A stretch of 21,122 nucleotides of DNA from CAZHOV01 sp964534315 (GTDB taxonomy: Bacteria > Bacteroidota > Bacteroidia > Chitinophagales > Saprospiraceae). Under the pieces are notes generated by a model that did not search any database, was not told the DNA's origin, and saw only the letters and a list, made by a program, of their open reading frames with translations. Made by a program: the position numbers and the translations under genes. Below are positions 12,122-20,889 of this stretch, one piece after another. The stretch's first letter is position 1. Each line of letters opens with the position of its first letter. The DNA lies in assembly GCA_964534315.1 (NCBI GenBank), contig CAZHOV010000104.1:1-21122 (forward strand), read 5' to 3'.

Positions 12122-14386
12122 ATGGATTTTCAATTTTTATTCAGAGTAATTTGGAGAAGAAAATGGTTGATGGTGCTTGCAGGCATTATAGCTGCTGCAA
12201 CTACTTTCACCGCCATCCATCTTAAAGAGCGTATCTATAAGGCAAGTGCTATCCTATCTACCGGGATGGTTGATTATAAAGGTCTGGATCCTGAAGAAGG
12301 ATTACCATTTTTACAGCAATTTCAGATCGATATTAACTATAACAACCTCATCCGGTTTATTCAGTCGAAACCCAATATGGAACTATTGAGCTATCGACTG
12401 GTTCTGCACGATCTGAAGGCTATCCGTCAGGGCGGGAATTCTTTCCGAGAGCCTGAATTTGAAGATGTTGAATCTATTCCTTTTTCCGATGCTCAAATAG
12501 ATGAGTTAATAAAAGCATTAACCGCAAATCTGGATTCACTAAAAACCAGCTTTTCTCAACCTGCTTTACAAAAACAATTCGAAAAAATAGCGGAAGCGCT
12601 TGGCTACGACCGGGAAAATATGCTTAAATATAACCTTCGGGTAGGGCGATTGGGCGCTACAGACTACCTGAACATGGAGTTTGTTTCTGAAAATCCTGAA
12701 CTCTGTGCTTATGCGGTCAATAATTTTTGCGATGACTTCCTCCGCAAAAGAAAAAAACTTCAAAATTCTGATGTCTTTAAAAAAGTGGAGTTCTTGTCAG
12801 AAATGGTCAAACAAAAAAAGGATTTGTATGAGCGAAAAAAGCTGGAATTAAAAAACTATCGCGAAAGCTTGGAACTTATCGACTTACCCTCGCAACAAGA
12901 AGTGATTGTCGGACAGATAAAAGAACTGGAACTCAATCTGGAAGAAGAACGCAAACGAATTCCCGCTCTTAAAAAAAATATTATCAATTTAAACACCTAC
13001 CTGAATAAGAAGGGATTAGACGATCAATCAACCGAAGACCTTCAGCGCATTACGAATAATAAGGACCTCATTAATGTTAACGCCCAAATCGTAGAAAAGA
13101 ACAATGAATTAGTTGACTTCATCATGCTGGGAGCTACTGATGAGTTGCTGAACATTAAAAATCTGGAAATCGAAGAACTGGAATCCAGGCGAGACGAACT
13201 CATCCAGTATTTAGCATCGGATGTCGATACCGAAAGCGACTCAAAAGCGCTGGAGGATACGGAAAAGGAATTATTTATTACGAGGGTTCGTAAAGAAATG
13301 GAACTGAACGAGGCCGAGCAGAGCGTTAAATCATACGAACAGGAAATCCAACGATTGAAAACAAGAGCTCTGGGTTTTGTCTCTGCTGAAGCCTACACCC
13401 AACGGGTCCAAGACGAGATCAGCTTTGCCCAAAATGAATACGAAGACTTGTTGGGTTCGCTAAATCAGGCTCAGGTAGAGCTTCAAAAATCTTACCAACC
13501 TTTGACCATTCTGGAAGAAGCTGAAGTTCCCGAGAAATCCGAACCTACCAAAAAGATGTTGTTTTCAGTCTTTGCCGGTATTGTGGCCGGAGGCGGCACG
13601 CTCTTCCTGATCTTATTTTTTGCGCTGATCGATAATTCACTCCATACCCCCACTCAGTTTAAAAATCTCGTGTCTTTGCCCTATTTGGGAAAGGTTGCGG
13701 AAGTTAATACCAGGCAACTGGATATCAAAGAGTTATTCCATACCGATGAGCAGAATAAGGTGATGGAAGCCTTTCGTGAAAATCTGCGGGCATTGAGATA
13801 TCAGATTGAAAGAAGCGGTGGTCAAACATTCTTATTTACCAGCAATAAAGCAGGGGAGGGGAAGACCTTCATGATGCTCGTTTTGGCTTATTCGCTGCGA
13901 ATGAAAGGCAAAAAAGTGTTGGTGATCGATACTAATTTTAAAAATAATGAGCTTTCAAGAATGACCCTGGTAGACCAAAACAATTCTTCCCAAAAACACC
14001 GAAAATTGATTGGCCAAAATCAACTTTCTACCGAACTTGTGGCTCAGCATATCTATCCGGCATTCAACCTTGATGAGCTAGATATTATAGGTAATCCAGG
14101 CTCTTATCGGTCGCCCGATGAAATTTTCGCCGGTAAAGATTTTGAAAAACTATTAAGCGATCTTGCTAAAAAATACGACTATATCTTCATGGAAGCCGCC
14201 GCTCTCAACCAGTATTCCGATACGCAGGAACTCGTCCCTTATGTAGACAAGGTTATCGCAGTTTTCATGGCTGCTTCAAAGATAAAAGCGTCTGACAAAC
14301 TATCGTTGCAGTATTTGAAAAATCTAAAAGGAAAACTACTCGGTGCTGTACACAATAAAGTGGACTACTCAAACCTGAACAACTAA
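12122..14386 (+). CDS. Polysaccharide co-polymerase / Wzc-like BY-kinase homologue with degenerate kinase motifs
   Basis: 754 residues, inner membrane. TM1 is at about 14-32 (WLMVLAGIIAAATTFTAIHL), then a Wzz-type periplasmic domain with a long coiled coil (about 220-460), TM2 at about 478-503 (LFSVFAGIVAGGGTLFLILF), and a cytoplasmic P-loop domain. Walker A TSNKAGEGKT includes Lys581. Walker A' KVLVIDTNF keeps Asp603. At the Walker B site, where bacterial tyrosine kinases have a hydrophobic run ending in Asp, this protein has YDYIFMEAAAL with Glu691. The C-terminus ends VHNKVDYSNLNN with a single Tyr, not a tyrosine cluster. It should set chain length and coordinate export, but kinase activity and autophosphorylation are doubtful. 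The flippase gene begins 9 bases downstream. Confidence 0.87.
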   Translation: MDFQFLFRVIWRRKWLMVLAGIIAAATTFTAIHLKERIYKASAILSTGMVDYKGLDPEEGLPFLQQFQIDINYNNLIRFIQSKPNMELLSYRLVLHDLKAIRQGGNSFREPEFEDVESIPFSDAQIDELIKALTANLDSLKTSFSQPALQKQFEKIAEALGYDRENMLKYNLRVGRLGATDYLNMEFVSENPELCAYAVNNFCDDFLRKRKKLQNSDVFKKVEFLSEMVKQKKDLYERKKLELKNYRESLELIDLPSQQEVIVGQIKELELNLEEERKRIPALKKNIINLNTYLNKKGLDDQSTEDLQRITNNKDLINVNAQIVEKNNELVDFIMLGATDELLNIKNLEIEELESRRDELIQYLASDVDTESDSKALEDTEKELFITRVRKEMELNEAEQSVKSYEQEIQRLKTRALGFVSAEAYTQRVQDEISFAQNEYEDLLGSLNQAQVELQKSYQPLTILEEAEVPEKSEPTKKMLFSVFAGIVAGGGTLFLILFFALIDNSLHTPTQFKNLVSLPYLGKVAEVNTRQLDIKELFHTDEQNKVMEAFRENLRALRYQIERSGGQTFLFTSNKAGEGKTFMMLVLAYSLRMKGKKVLVIDTNFKNNELSRMTLVDQNNSSQKHRKLIGQNQLSTELVAQHIYPAFNLDELDIIGNPGSYRSPDEIFAGKDFEKLLSDLAKKYDYIFMEAAALNQYSDTQELVPYVDKVIAVFMAASKIKASDKLSLQYLKNLKGKLLGAVHNKVDYSNLNN

Positions 14387-14395
14387 TCCGGCCAC

Positions 14396-15724
14396 ATGTC
14401 TTACTGGTTAAAATCGGGCATTTACGCCCTTCTGGAAAAAGGACTTGGTTTGGTCTTCGGCTTTGGGAGTCTTTTCCTGCTACTGCGTATCCTTACTAAA
14501 GAAGAAATGGGGGTTTGGGTGTTATTTCTAACTATCGTCTCCTTTATCGAGGTTTCGAGGGTGGGACTACTCCAAAATGCACTGATCAAATTCTTGACCG
14601 TTAGTGAAGGGGAAGAAGTTGGGCAGATCTCTTCCGCCTCCCTTTTTCTAAATATCTTATTATCTGTATTGAGTAGCCTTGTATTAGTGCTTTTGGCCGT
14701 TCCGCTGGCCCAATTGTGGGAAGCTCCCCTGCTGGCGCAGATGCTTCCGCTACATGTGATGACTACCCTTGGGCTCGTTTTTTTCTACCATGCCAATTTT
14801 GTTCAACAGGCAAATTTTGATTTCCGAGGTATTTTCTGGAGTAATTTTTTCCGGAAAGGCCTTCTTTTTTTTTATATCCTAATCTTTTTTTGGTTAAACT
14901 GGAAAATCGAACTAACTAACCTGGTCTGGGTGCAAATCTTCACCGCCTTGGTGGCTTCCGGCGTTTCGTTTGTTTTTGGAAGACCCTATTTAAAGTTTAC
15001 CAAAAAAGTTAACTGGGAGTGGGTAAAAAAACTCTTCCACTTTGGAAAATTTGTATTCGGAACAAATCTGAACGCCATGCTGTACAAAAACATTGATAAA
15101 ATGATGCTGGGGTCTATGGTCTCTAAACCTGCCGTGGCTATGTACGAGCTGGCCATACGTATCACCAATCTGGCAGAGGTTCCGTCTTTTTCTATTGCCG
15201 CAATTGTCTATCCGCAAAGTGTAAAACAAGGTGAAGCGGCCGGCGCTAAAGCAATCAAATCACTCTACGAACAATCGGTCGGTGCTATCCTGGCTATTTT
15301 GCTGCCATTCATTTTGATCGTCTTACTTATTCCGGAATGGATTGTCCGCCTGGTAGGAGAGGAGCAATACCTCGATGCGGTACCCGTCCTTCAGTTAACT
15401 GTATTATACGGTCTATTTATACCCTTTGCTATCCAGTTTGGCACCGTTCTCGATTCGGTAGGAAAACCAAAGCTCAATTTTCTATTTACCCTCCTTGGAA
15501 TTGTCGTCAATTTGGTTTTTAATTTTATTTTTATTTCTGTATATGGCTTGATCGGAGCAGCTATCGGTACCTTAAGCGCTTATTTGATCCTTTTTGTTTG
15601 TCATCAAATCCTTTTATACAGGCTATTTGGTATCCAGGCGCATCATGCTTTAAGCTATATTATTCCATTTTATAAAAAAATGATCCATCAGATTTTTCAC
15701 CTAATCAAACGAAAAAGGAGCTAA
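14396..15724 (+). CDS. Polysaccharide/lipopolysaccharide flippase (MOP superfamily, Wzx-like)
   Basis: 442 residues with about 12-14 hydrophobic segments across the whole length (for example YALLEKGLGLVFGFGSLFLL, ILLSVLSSLVLVLLAVPLAQ, LLGIVVNLVFNFIFISVYGL). The N-terminus, with a short lead-in and TM1 rich in G, F and L, and the segment MLYKNIDKMMLGSMVSKPAV at about 228 are typical of MOP-family oligosaccharide flippases, which move lipid-linked repeat units across the inner membrane. Length matches the family. It is complete. Its stop codon touches the ATG of the methyltransferase (TAAATG), which implies translational coupling. A family-level call is safe; the substrate is unknown. Confidence 0.9.
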   Translation: MSYWLKSGIYALLEKGLGLVFGFGSLFLLLRILTKEEMGVWVLFLTIVSFIEVSRVGLLQNALIKFLTVSEGEEVGQISSASLFLNILLSVLSSLVLVLLAVPLAQLWEAPLLAQMLPLHVMTTLGLVFFYHANFVQQANFDFRGIFWSNFFRKGLLFFYILIFFWLNWKIELTNLVWVQIFTALVASGVSFVFGRPYLKFTKKVNWEWVKKLFHFGKFVFGTNLNAMLYKNIDKMMLGSMVSKPAVAMYELAIRITNLAEVPSFSIAAIVYPQSVKQGEAAGAKAIKSLYEQSVGAILAILLPFILIVLLIPEWIVRLVGEEQYLDAVPVLQLTVLYGLFIPFAIQFGTVLDSVGKPKLNFLFTLLGIVVNLVFNFIFISVYGLIGAAIGTLSAYLILFVCHQILLYRLFGIQAHHALSYIIPFYKKMIHQIFHLIKRKRS

Positions 15725-16510
15725 ATGGCAACAACTCTCACAGAAGAAAAATTTAAGGAAGGAATATCCTATGCCGAAGACAACTTTTTGAATGAGCAGG
15801 CTTCTCATCTCAAAGTTGATAAGCAATTATTTCGGGAGCGGATGAACCTTAACGGCAAACGAATCCTGGATTTTGGCTGCGGGATGGGAGGTATGTCCCT
15901 TTGGTATGCAAAAAATTGGGAGTGCCAGGTGGTCGGTGTAGATATTGATCCTCACCATATTGAGATTGCCCGCCATCTTCAGCAGAAATTTAACACGACT
16001 AATGTTCGTTTTGAAAAGCGTAATATCCTTGAAAACCCTTTTGAAACGCCTTTTGATCTGGTCATTCTAAATGATGTGGTGGAACATCTAGCTTCGTCTA
16101 TTTTAAACCCTGTCTTTAAGGCGATCTACAGGACGCTGAAAGACGACGGGCAGTTATTTGTCAGCTTCCCTCCCTGGGAAAGCCCCTATGCCTCCCATCT
16201 AACCCATGTTATTAAAATTCCATGGTGCCAATTCCTTCCCCGGCAGGTTTTACATAAATTGATCGAAAACCATAACCGCCCGATCGTGGGTGCTCTGGAA
16301 AGCGACCTTCGATCTGCTTACCAAGGGTTGAATAAAATGACAGTGAAAAAACTAAAGCCTCTTTTGAAAGAAAATGGATTTCAGGTGGCTTTTAGAAAAA
16401 GCCATTCGATCCTAAGCAGGATGCCTGGATTAAGGGAGAGCAGTTTTCGTTTCTTTCCCTTCAATTACTTGATCACCAAGGAATTTATCATTGCTCATAA
16501 AGAAGTTTAA
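15725..16510 (+). CDS. Class I SAM-dependent methyltransferase
   Basis: 261 residues with a Rossmann methyltransferase fold. Motif I is RILDFGCGMGG (46-56); the acidic end of strand 2 is VVGVDIDPHHIEIAR (about 69-83); and FDLVILNDVVEHL (110-122) is motif II/III with the NDVVEHL signature of the Methyltransf_11/23 group. The second half (about 140-260) is less conserved. An unusual Shine-Dalgarno-like AAGGAG lies at 15715-15720, inside the end of the flippase gene and only 4 bases before the ATG. Its place between flippase and glycosyltransferase suggests it modifies a sugar or a lipid carrier of the polysaccharide, but an isolated methyltransferase in a glycan operon could have another acceptor. 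Confidence 0.9.
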   Translation: MATTLTEEKFKEGISYAEDNFLNEQASHLKVDKQLFRERMNLNGKRILDFGCGMGGMSLWYAKNWECQVVGVDIDPHHIEIARHLQQKFNTTNVRFEKRNILENPFETPFDLVILNDVVEHLASSILNPVFKAIYRTLKDDGQLFVSFPPWESPYASHLTHVIKIPWCQFLPRQVLHKLIENHNRPIVGALESDLRSAYQGLNKMTVKKLKPLLKENGFQVAFRKSHSILSRMPGLRESSFRFFPFNYLITKEFIIAHKEV

Positions 16511-16512
16511 TC

Positions 16513-17706
16513 ATGGATTCATCTGTAGATATCTTTTATTGGAGCCTTTTTCGGTCTGATTTTGAGTTTGGTTCGATTCCTTTATATATGGCCAGGGCTT
16601 TTGGAAAGACGAACCGTGTTTTTTACATTAATCATCCGATAACGGTTAAAGATTATTTAGGCGAAAAGAATAAGCGGAAAACCATTTCAAGACATCTCCA
16701 AATCGAGTATTCTACTTTTCCGGGTGCTTCTGATAATATGGTATTGGTTGAACCGCCTCTAAGTCTTTCTATCAACTGGTTACCTAAAGGAAAGGCGTAC
16801 CAGACCTTATTCAAGGCCAGACAGAATACTGCCAGAAAGATCATAGGGGATATTGTTCAAAAATACGATGTGGACAAATTCATTTATATCAATTGCTACG
16901 ATCCGTTCTTCTGGATCGACAATTCAGGTGCAGAGGTCCATATCTATCAGTGTATTGATGATATTCAGGAGGATGCTTATACTGCAAAGCACGGCCATGA
17001 GCTAGAGAAGTTGGCAATTACCCAGGCCGATTTGACCTTGGTCACCTCCAGCGAATTATTTCGCCTAAAGTCGCCTTATGCACAGAAAATACAGTTACTT
17101 CCCAATGCCGCCGATGTAAAACGCTTTAGACGTGTGGTAGAAGAAACCTTTAAAAAGCCAGAGGAAATCGAGCACATCCAAACCCGAATTATTGGTTTTG
17201 TTGGGAATCTGGATCAAATGCGCATTGACTATTCACTACTGAAAAAAATTGCTGAAGAGCATTCAGATAAGACCCTTTTGCTCGTTGGCCCTATCAATAA
17301 CACTACCTATAAAACGCTTGGGATCGATCAACTTCCCAATGTTATTTTAACCGGACAGCAGGATCAGGAAGACTTATTAGCCTATATGGCGTATATGGAC
17401 TGCACCATCATTCCTTTCCGAAAAAATAAACTGACCAAAAGTATTTATCCCTTAAAAATTAATGAATACCTGGCTACCGGTAAACCGGTAATTTCTACTA
17501 CCTTTTCTGAAGATATCAGGGGATTTAAAGAGGTGGCTTATCTCGCTGAAAACGAGCATGAATTTATCGAGTCTATAGAGCAGGCCCTTCAGGAGAATAG
17601 CTCCGAGAAAATAGAAGCTCGCCTAAAGGTAGCCGAACAGAATACGTGGAAGACCAGGTTAGAAACCTTTTGGAATACTGTAGAGCCCTTATTAAATTTA
17701 GGCTGA
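16513..17706 (+). CDS. Glycosyltransferase, GT-B fold (GT1/GT4-like)
   Basis: 397 residues. The N-terminal half (about 1-200) is the variable acceptor domain, beginning DIFYWSLFRSDFEFGSIPLY. The C-terminal half is a recognisable GT-B nucleotide-sugar domain: IIGFVGNLDQMRIDYSLL at about 233-250, TLLLVGP at about 256-262, and the donor-binding stretch SIYPLKINEYLATGKPVIST (about 312-331), in which Glu320 is the likely distal Glu of the EX7E motif; the partner Glu seems absent or replaced. The start is 2 bases after the previous stop, so it is co-transcribed. It probably adds one sugar during repeat-unit assembly. Donor and linkage cannot be read from sequence. Confidence 0.9.
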   Translation: MDSSVDIFYWSLFRSDFEFGSIPLYMARAFGKTNRVFYINHPITVKDYLGEKNKRKTISRHLQIEYSTFPGASDNMVLVEPPLSLSINWLPKGKAYQTLFKARQNTARKIIGDIVQKYDVDKFIYINCYDPFFWIDNSGAEVHIYQCIDDIQEDAYTAKHGHELEKLAITQADLTLVTSSELFRLKSPYAQKIQLLPNAADVKRFRRVVEETFKKPEEIEHIQTRIIGFVGNLDQMRIDYSLLKKIAEEHSDKTLLLVGPINNTTYKTLGIDQLPNVILTGQQDQEDLLAYMAYMDCTIIPFRKNKLTKSIYPLKINEYLATGKPVISTTFSEDIRGFKEVAYLAENEHEFIESIEQALQENSSEKIEARLKVAEQNTWKTRLETFWNTVEPLLNLG

Positions 17707-17737
17707 AATTACTCTACTCAACCATAAACAACTAGCA

Positions 17738-19171
17738 ATGAAGAATCGATGGTATTGGACATGGATATTGGCAGTCACTTCTCTTTTTAATACGTTATAT
17801 GCACAACATCCCGGAAAGCCTGATGGACTTACGGTTAAAGGGGTTTTTATGGATTACTATTCGCCCTTCACAAACGAATCTATGTTTGAAGTGGACCAGT
17901 GGAATGTAGGAGCTGAATTAGGTTATTTCCGTAGCATGAACCCATTTTTTAATATCGGTATTCCAGTAAGAGTAGGTTTAGTCGATTTACCTGATCCGGA
18001 CGGTGTAAATACCGGTTTTTTAGAAGATCAGATCGTAGGCAGTATGGATGTGGTTCTTCAGTTTCATTTTTTAAAAGCAGACCGTTTAGTCTCCCCTTAT
18101 ATTTTCGCAGGCGGCGGCGGAGTGGTTGACGAAAATATCAACCTCAATATCCAGGCTCCGGTGGGTGGAGGGATAAATTTTAAGTTATCGGATGTAGTTT
18201 ATATTCAATTACAAAGTGAAAGAAGATGGTCATTGACTGAGAATAGAGACAATTGGCAGCACTCTTTGGGCTTGCTTTTTCTTCCGGGTAAATCAAAAAA
18301 TACCGTGTTATCAGAAGATGCTGATGGAGACGGAGTAGCTGATAAAGATGATGAATGCCCCCTGCTGGCAGGTCTCGCTGTGTTTAACGGCTGCCCGGAT
18401 ACGGATGGCGACGGGCTGATCGATAAGAAAGATAAATGTCCGGATCAAGCCGGAGCGAAAAAATTAAATGGTTGCCCGGATAGTGATCAGGATGGAATTG
18501 CTGATGTAGAAGATAAATGCCCGGATTTGCCTGGTTTTATTGCCAACGATGGCTGTCCGGACACTGATAATGACGGTATAATAGATCTGGACGATCGCTG
18601 CCCCGAAGAACCGGGAACAAGAGAAACCGATGGCTGTCCCGACCGTGATAAAGACCAGATAATTGATGATCTGGATGACTGTCCGGATGTGCCGGGGTCT
18701 GTCGCCCTAAATGGCTGTCCTGATGACGACGGAGATGGCATCGCCAATGATGCAGATAAATGTCCCGATCGAGCTGGCCCCGCTTCTAATTTCGGCTGCC
18801 CCGAACTAGAAGAAGCAGAAAAAGAACGGCTGAATTATGCCATGCAGGCCGTCCAATTCCAAAGCGGTAGCTCGGTGTTGAAAACCTCTTCAAATGCTAT
18901 TCTTGACGAGATCTCTGCTCTCATGAAAAAGTATCCGACTTACCAACTCCTTATTTCCGGACACACGGATAGTGCGGGTAGTAGCGCTTTTAACCAGGAT
19001 CTATCCGAACGAAGGGCCAAAGCCTGCTATGATTACCTGGTTAGCAAAGGAATTAACCCCGACAGAATGACGCACGAAGGATTCGGAGAGTCTAAACCTA
19101 TCGCTGATAATAAATACCCTGAAGGACAGGAAAAAAACCGTAGAGTGGAGTTTAAAATGTTTGTTAAGTAA
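17738..19171 (+). CDS. Outer-membrane OmpA-family protein with six thrombospondin type 3 repeats
   Basis: 477 residues. Signal peptide of about 1-22 (NRWYWTWILAVTSLFNTLYA). Residues 23-190 look like a membrane beta-barrel (NVGAELGYFRSMNPFFNIGI, FAGGGGVVDENINLNIQ). Then six thrombospondin type 3 calcium-binding repeats, about 193-365, each DxDxDGxxD followed by a CP pair and GCPD. The fifth has DKDQIID, with Gln in place of the usual Gly. Residues 370-477 are an OmpA/MotB peptidoglycan-binding domain (SGHTDSAGSSAFNQDLSERR, GFGESKPIADN, NRRVEFKM). It anchors the outer membrane to the cell wall. It starts 31 bases after the glycosyltransferase, so it may share its transcript, although it is a general envelope protein. 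Confidence 0.95.
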   Translation: MKNRWYWTWILAVTSLFNTLYAQHPGKPDGLTVKGVFMDYYSPFTNESMFEVDQWNVGAELGYFRSMNPFFNIGIPVRVGLVDLPDPDGVNTGFLEDQIVGSMDVVLQFHFLKADRLVSPYIFAGGGGVVDENINLNIQAPVGGGINFKLSDVVYIQLQSERRWSLTENRDNWQHSLGLLFLPGKSKNTVLSEDADGDGVADKDDECPLLAGLAVFNGCPDTDGDGLIDKKDKCPDQAGAKKLNGCPDSDQDGIADVEDKCPDLPGFIANDGCPDTDNDGIIDLDDRCPEEPGTRETDGCPDRDKDQIIDDLDDCPDVPGSVALNGCPDDDGDGIANDADKCPDRAGPASNFGCPELEEAEKERLNYAMQAVQFQSGSSVLKTSSNAILDEISALMKKYPTYQLLISGHTDSAGSSAFNQDLSERRAKACYDYLVSKGINPDRMTHEGFGESKPIADNKYPEGQEKNRRVEFKMFVK

Positions 19172-19203
19172 ACGGTAAACGGTAAACGGTAAACGGTAAA
19201 CAT
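19169..19203. repeat. Heptanucleotide tandem array, unit TAAACGG (4 copies plus partial)
   Basis: Four perfect TAAACGG units (19169-19196) and a decayed TAAACAT (19197-19203). The first three bases of the first unit are the TAA stop codon of the OmpA gene, so the array starts on the stop itself. It lies 31 bases upstream of the polX-like start codon. The unit is unrelated in sequence to the CATTGCA and GTAATGA families, although its period is the same. Confidence 0.93.
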
Positions 19204-19233
19204 TGTTAGACAAGTCTTCAAGATAAAAAGCAT

Positions 19234-20889
19234 ATGACAAATAAAGAAATTGCAAGGACCTTTTATAAGTTGGGCAAGATTATGGAGCTGCATGAAGAGA
19301 ACAAGTTTAAGATAAGATCTTACCAGAATGCTTACCTGACCTTGCGGAAATGGTCTGAGCCTCTGGCCGATATGGAAGAGGAAGAGATCCTCCAAATCAA
19401 AGGCGTTGGAAGGGCTATAGCCGCGAAGGTTCGGGAACTGGTAGATACCGGTAACCTGAGTACGCTGGAAAAGTACCGTGAAAAAACTCCGCAGGGAGTG
19501 GAGGAAATGCTGAATATCAACGGATTTGGTCCTAAAAAAATTAGAGTGGTATGGAAAGAGTTGGGCGTGGAGAGCCTTGGTGAACTATGGTATGCTTGCA
19601 ATGAAAATCGACTAATCGAGCTAAAGGGATTTGGCAAAAAAACGCAGGACGATCTGCTGAACAAACTGGAATATTATCAAAAAGCTCAAGGCAAATATCA
19701 CTTTGCCACCCTGGAGCAAATGGCTAAAGGGCTCAAAGCTCAATTCGAGAAACTGCTGCCCGGAAAACAAGTGGAGTGGACAGGGGCATTGAGAAGACAT
19801 GCAGTGGTCTTGGAGGCGCTCGAATTTTTGATTGGTACAGACGAAGATCTTCAACCGGTCATCCGGAAAATAGGATTAAAAGCAATCGAAAAGATACCCA
19901 AAGGCCTAAAAGGGAGAACGGAAGAAGAAATTCCGGTGGTGATCTATCAAGGCAAACCGGAAACCTTCGGGTCGCAAATGGTTTTTCATACCGGAAGCGA
20001 AGCGTTTTTAGAGGGTTTTCTAAGAGAAACCAATGAATCAGATTTTACCGGAATGGCAGATGAAAGAGAAGCCTTCGCAAAAGCGGGTATTCCTTATTTA
20101 GTGCCTGCACTCCGGGAAGATGATTTCTTCCTGGGCGTTGAAATGAATGATCTGGTGCAAGAGGAAGCTATTAAAGGAGTGGTTCATGCGCATTCTACCT
20201 TCAGCGATGGTATTCATACCGTAAAAGAAATGGCTGAATATGCTCAATCTTCTGGTTACCAATATCTTGGAATGACTGATCATTCGCAATCTGCTTTTTA
20301 TGCCAACGGGTTAAAATGGGACCGGGTACTCCAACAATTTGAAGAAATTGATCGGCTGAATGAGGCCTTAGCTCCTTTCAAAATCTTCAAAGGTATTGAA
20401 TCAGATATTCTCTCAGATGGCAGTTTAGATTATACGGATGACCAATTGGCTCAATTTGATTTTGTTATTGCCTCTGTACATTCCAACTTGAAAATGGACG
20501 AAGCCAAAGCCACCGACCGGTTGCTTAAAGCCATTGAAAATCCCCACACTTCTATCCTCGGTCATCCAACGGGACGATTATTATTATCTAGAGAGGGTTA
20601 CCCCATTGACCATTACCAGATCATTGAAGCCTGCGCCCGGTACGGCGTAGCCATTGAGTTGAATGCTAACCCTTATCGACTCGACCTGGACTGGAAATGG
20701 ATACCGCTTGTGCTGGAGAAAGGAGTCAAAATAGCTATCAATCCTGATGCCCATAGCCAGTCCGGAATTCACGACATCCACTTCGGCGTCCTCGCTGCTC
20801 AAAAGGGAGGTCTAAAAACCGCGGACTGCCTCACCTGCCTGGATGTAAATGCCTTTGAAACCTGGATACATAGGAAAAAAGAAAAATAG
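19234..20889 (+). CDS. PolX-family protein with intact PHP domain but degenerate polymerase palm
   Basis: 551 residues, the length and order of bacterial PolX (DNA polymerase X plus PHP 3'-5' exonuclease). The N-terminal 8-kDa and helix-hairpin-helix region is present, with KGVGR at 56-60, GFGPKK at 97-102 and KGFGKK at 131-136. The palm begins TGALRRHAV at 183-191, as in PolX GS(L/Y)RRG, but the expected catalytic pattern G-D-(I/L)-D is replaced by LEALEF (193-198), so the two metal-binding aspartates are missing. The PHP domain (about 315-545) looks complete: HAHSTFSDG (318-326), TDHS (348-351), Glu389, His416 in ASVHS, LGHPTGR (His444 at 442-448) and NPDAHS (503-508). I infer a nuclease that has lost polymerase activity. 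It starts 62 bases after the OmpA gene, past the TAAACGG array. Confidence 0.9.
   Translation: MTNKEIARTFYKLGKIMELHEENKFKIRSYQNAYLTLRKWSEPLADMEEEEILQIKGVGRAIAAKVRELVDTGNLSTLEKYREKTPQGVEEMLNINGFGPKKIRVVWKELGVESLGELWYACNENRLIELKGFGKKTQDDLLNKLEYYQKAQGKYHFATLEQMAKGLKAQFEKLLPGKQVEWTGALRRHAVVLEALEFLIGTDEDLQPVIRKIGLKAIEKIPKGLKGRTEEEIPVVIYQGKPETFGSQMVFHTGSEAFLEGFLRETNESDFTGMADEREAFAKAGIPYLVPALREDDFFLGVEMNDLVQEEAIKGVVHAHSTFSDGIHTVKEMAEYAQSSGYQYLGMTDHSQSAFYANGLKWDRVLQQFEEIDRLNEALAPFKIFKGIESDILSDGSLDYTDDQLAQFDFVIASVHSNLKMDEAKATDRLLKAIENPHTSILGHPTGRLLLSREGYPIDHYQIIEACARYGVAIELNANPYRLDLDWKWIPLVLEKGVKIAINPDAHSQSGIHDIHFGVLAAQKGGLKTADCLTCLDVNAFETWIHRKKEK

Noticed and set aside
18487..18747. 86-codon minus-strand frame
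   Set aside because: It is antisense to the thrombospondin type 3 repeats, and its own periodic sequence reflects them.
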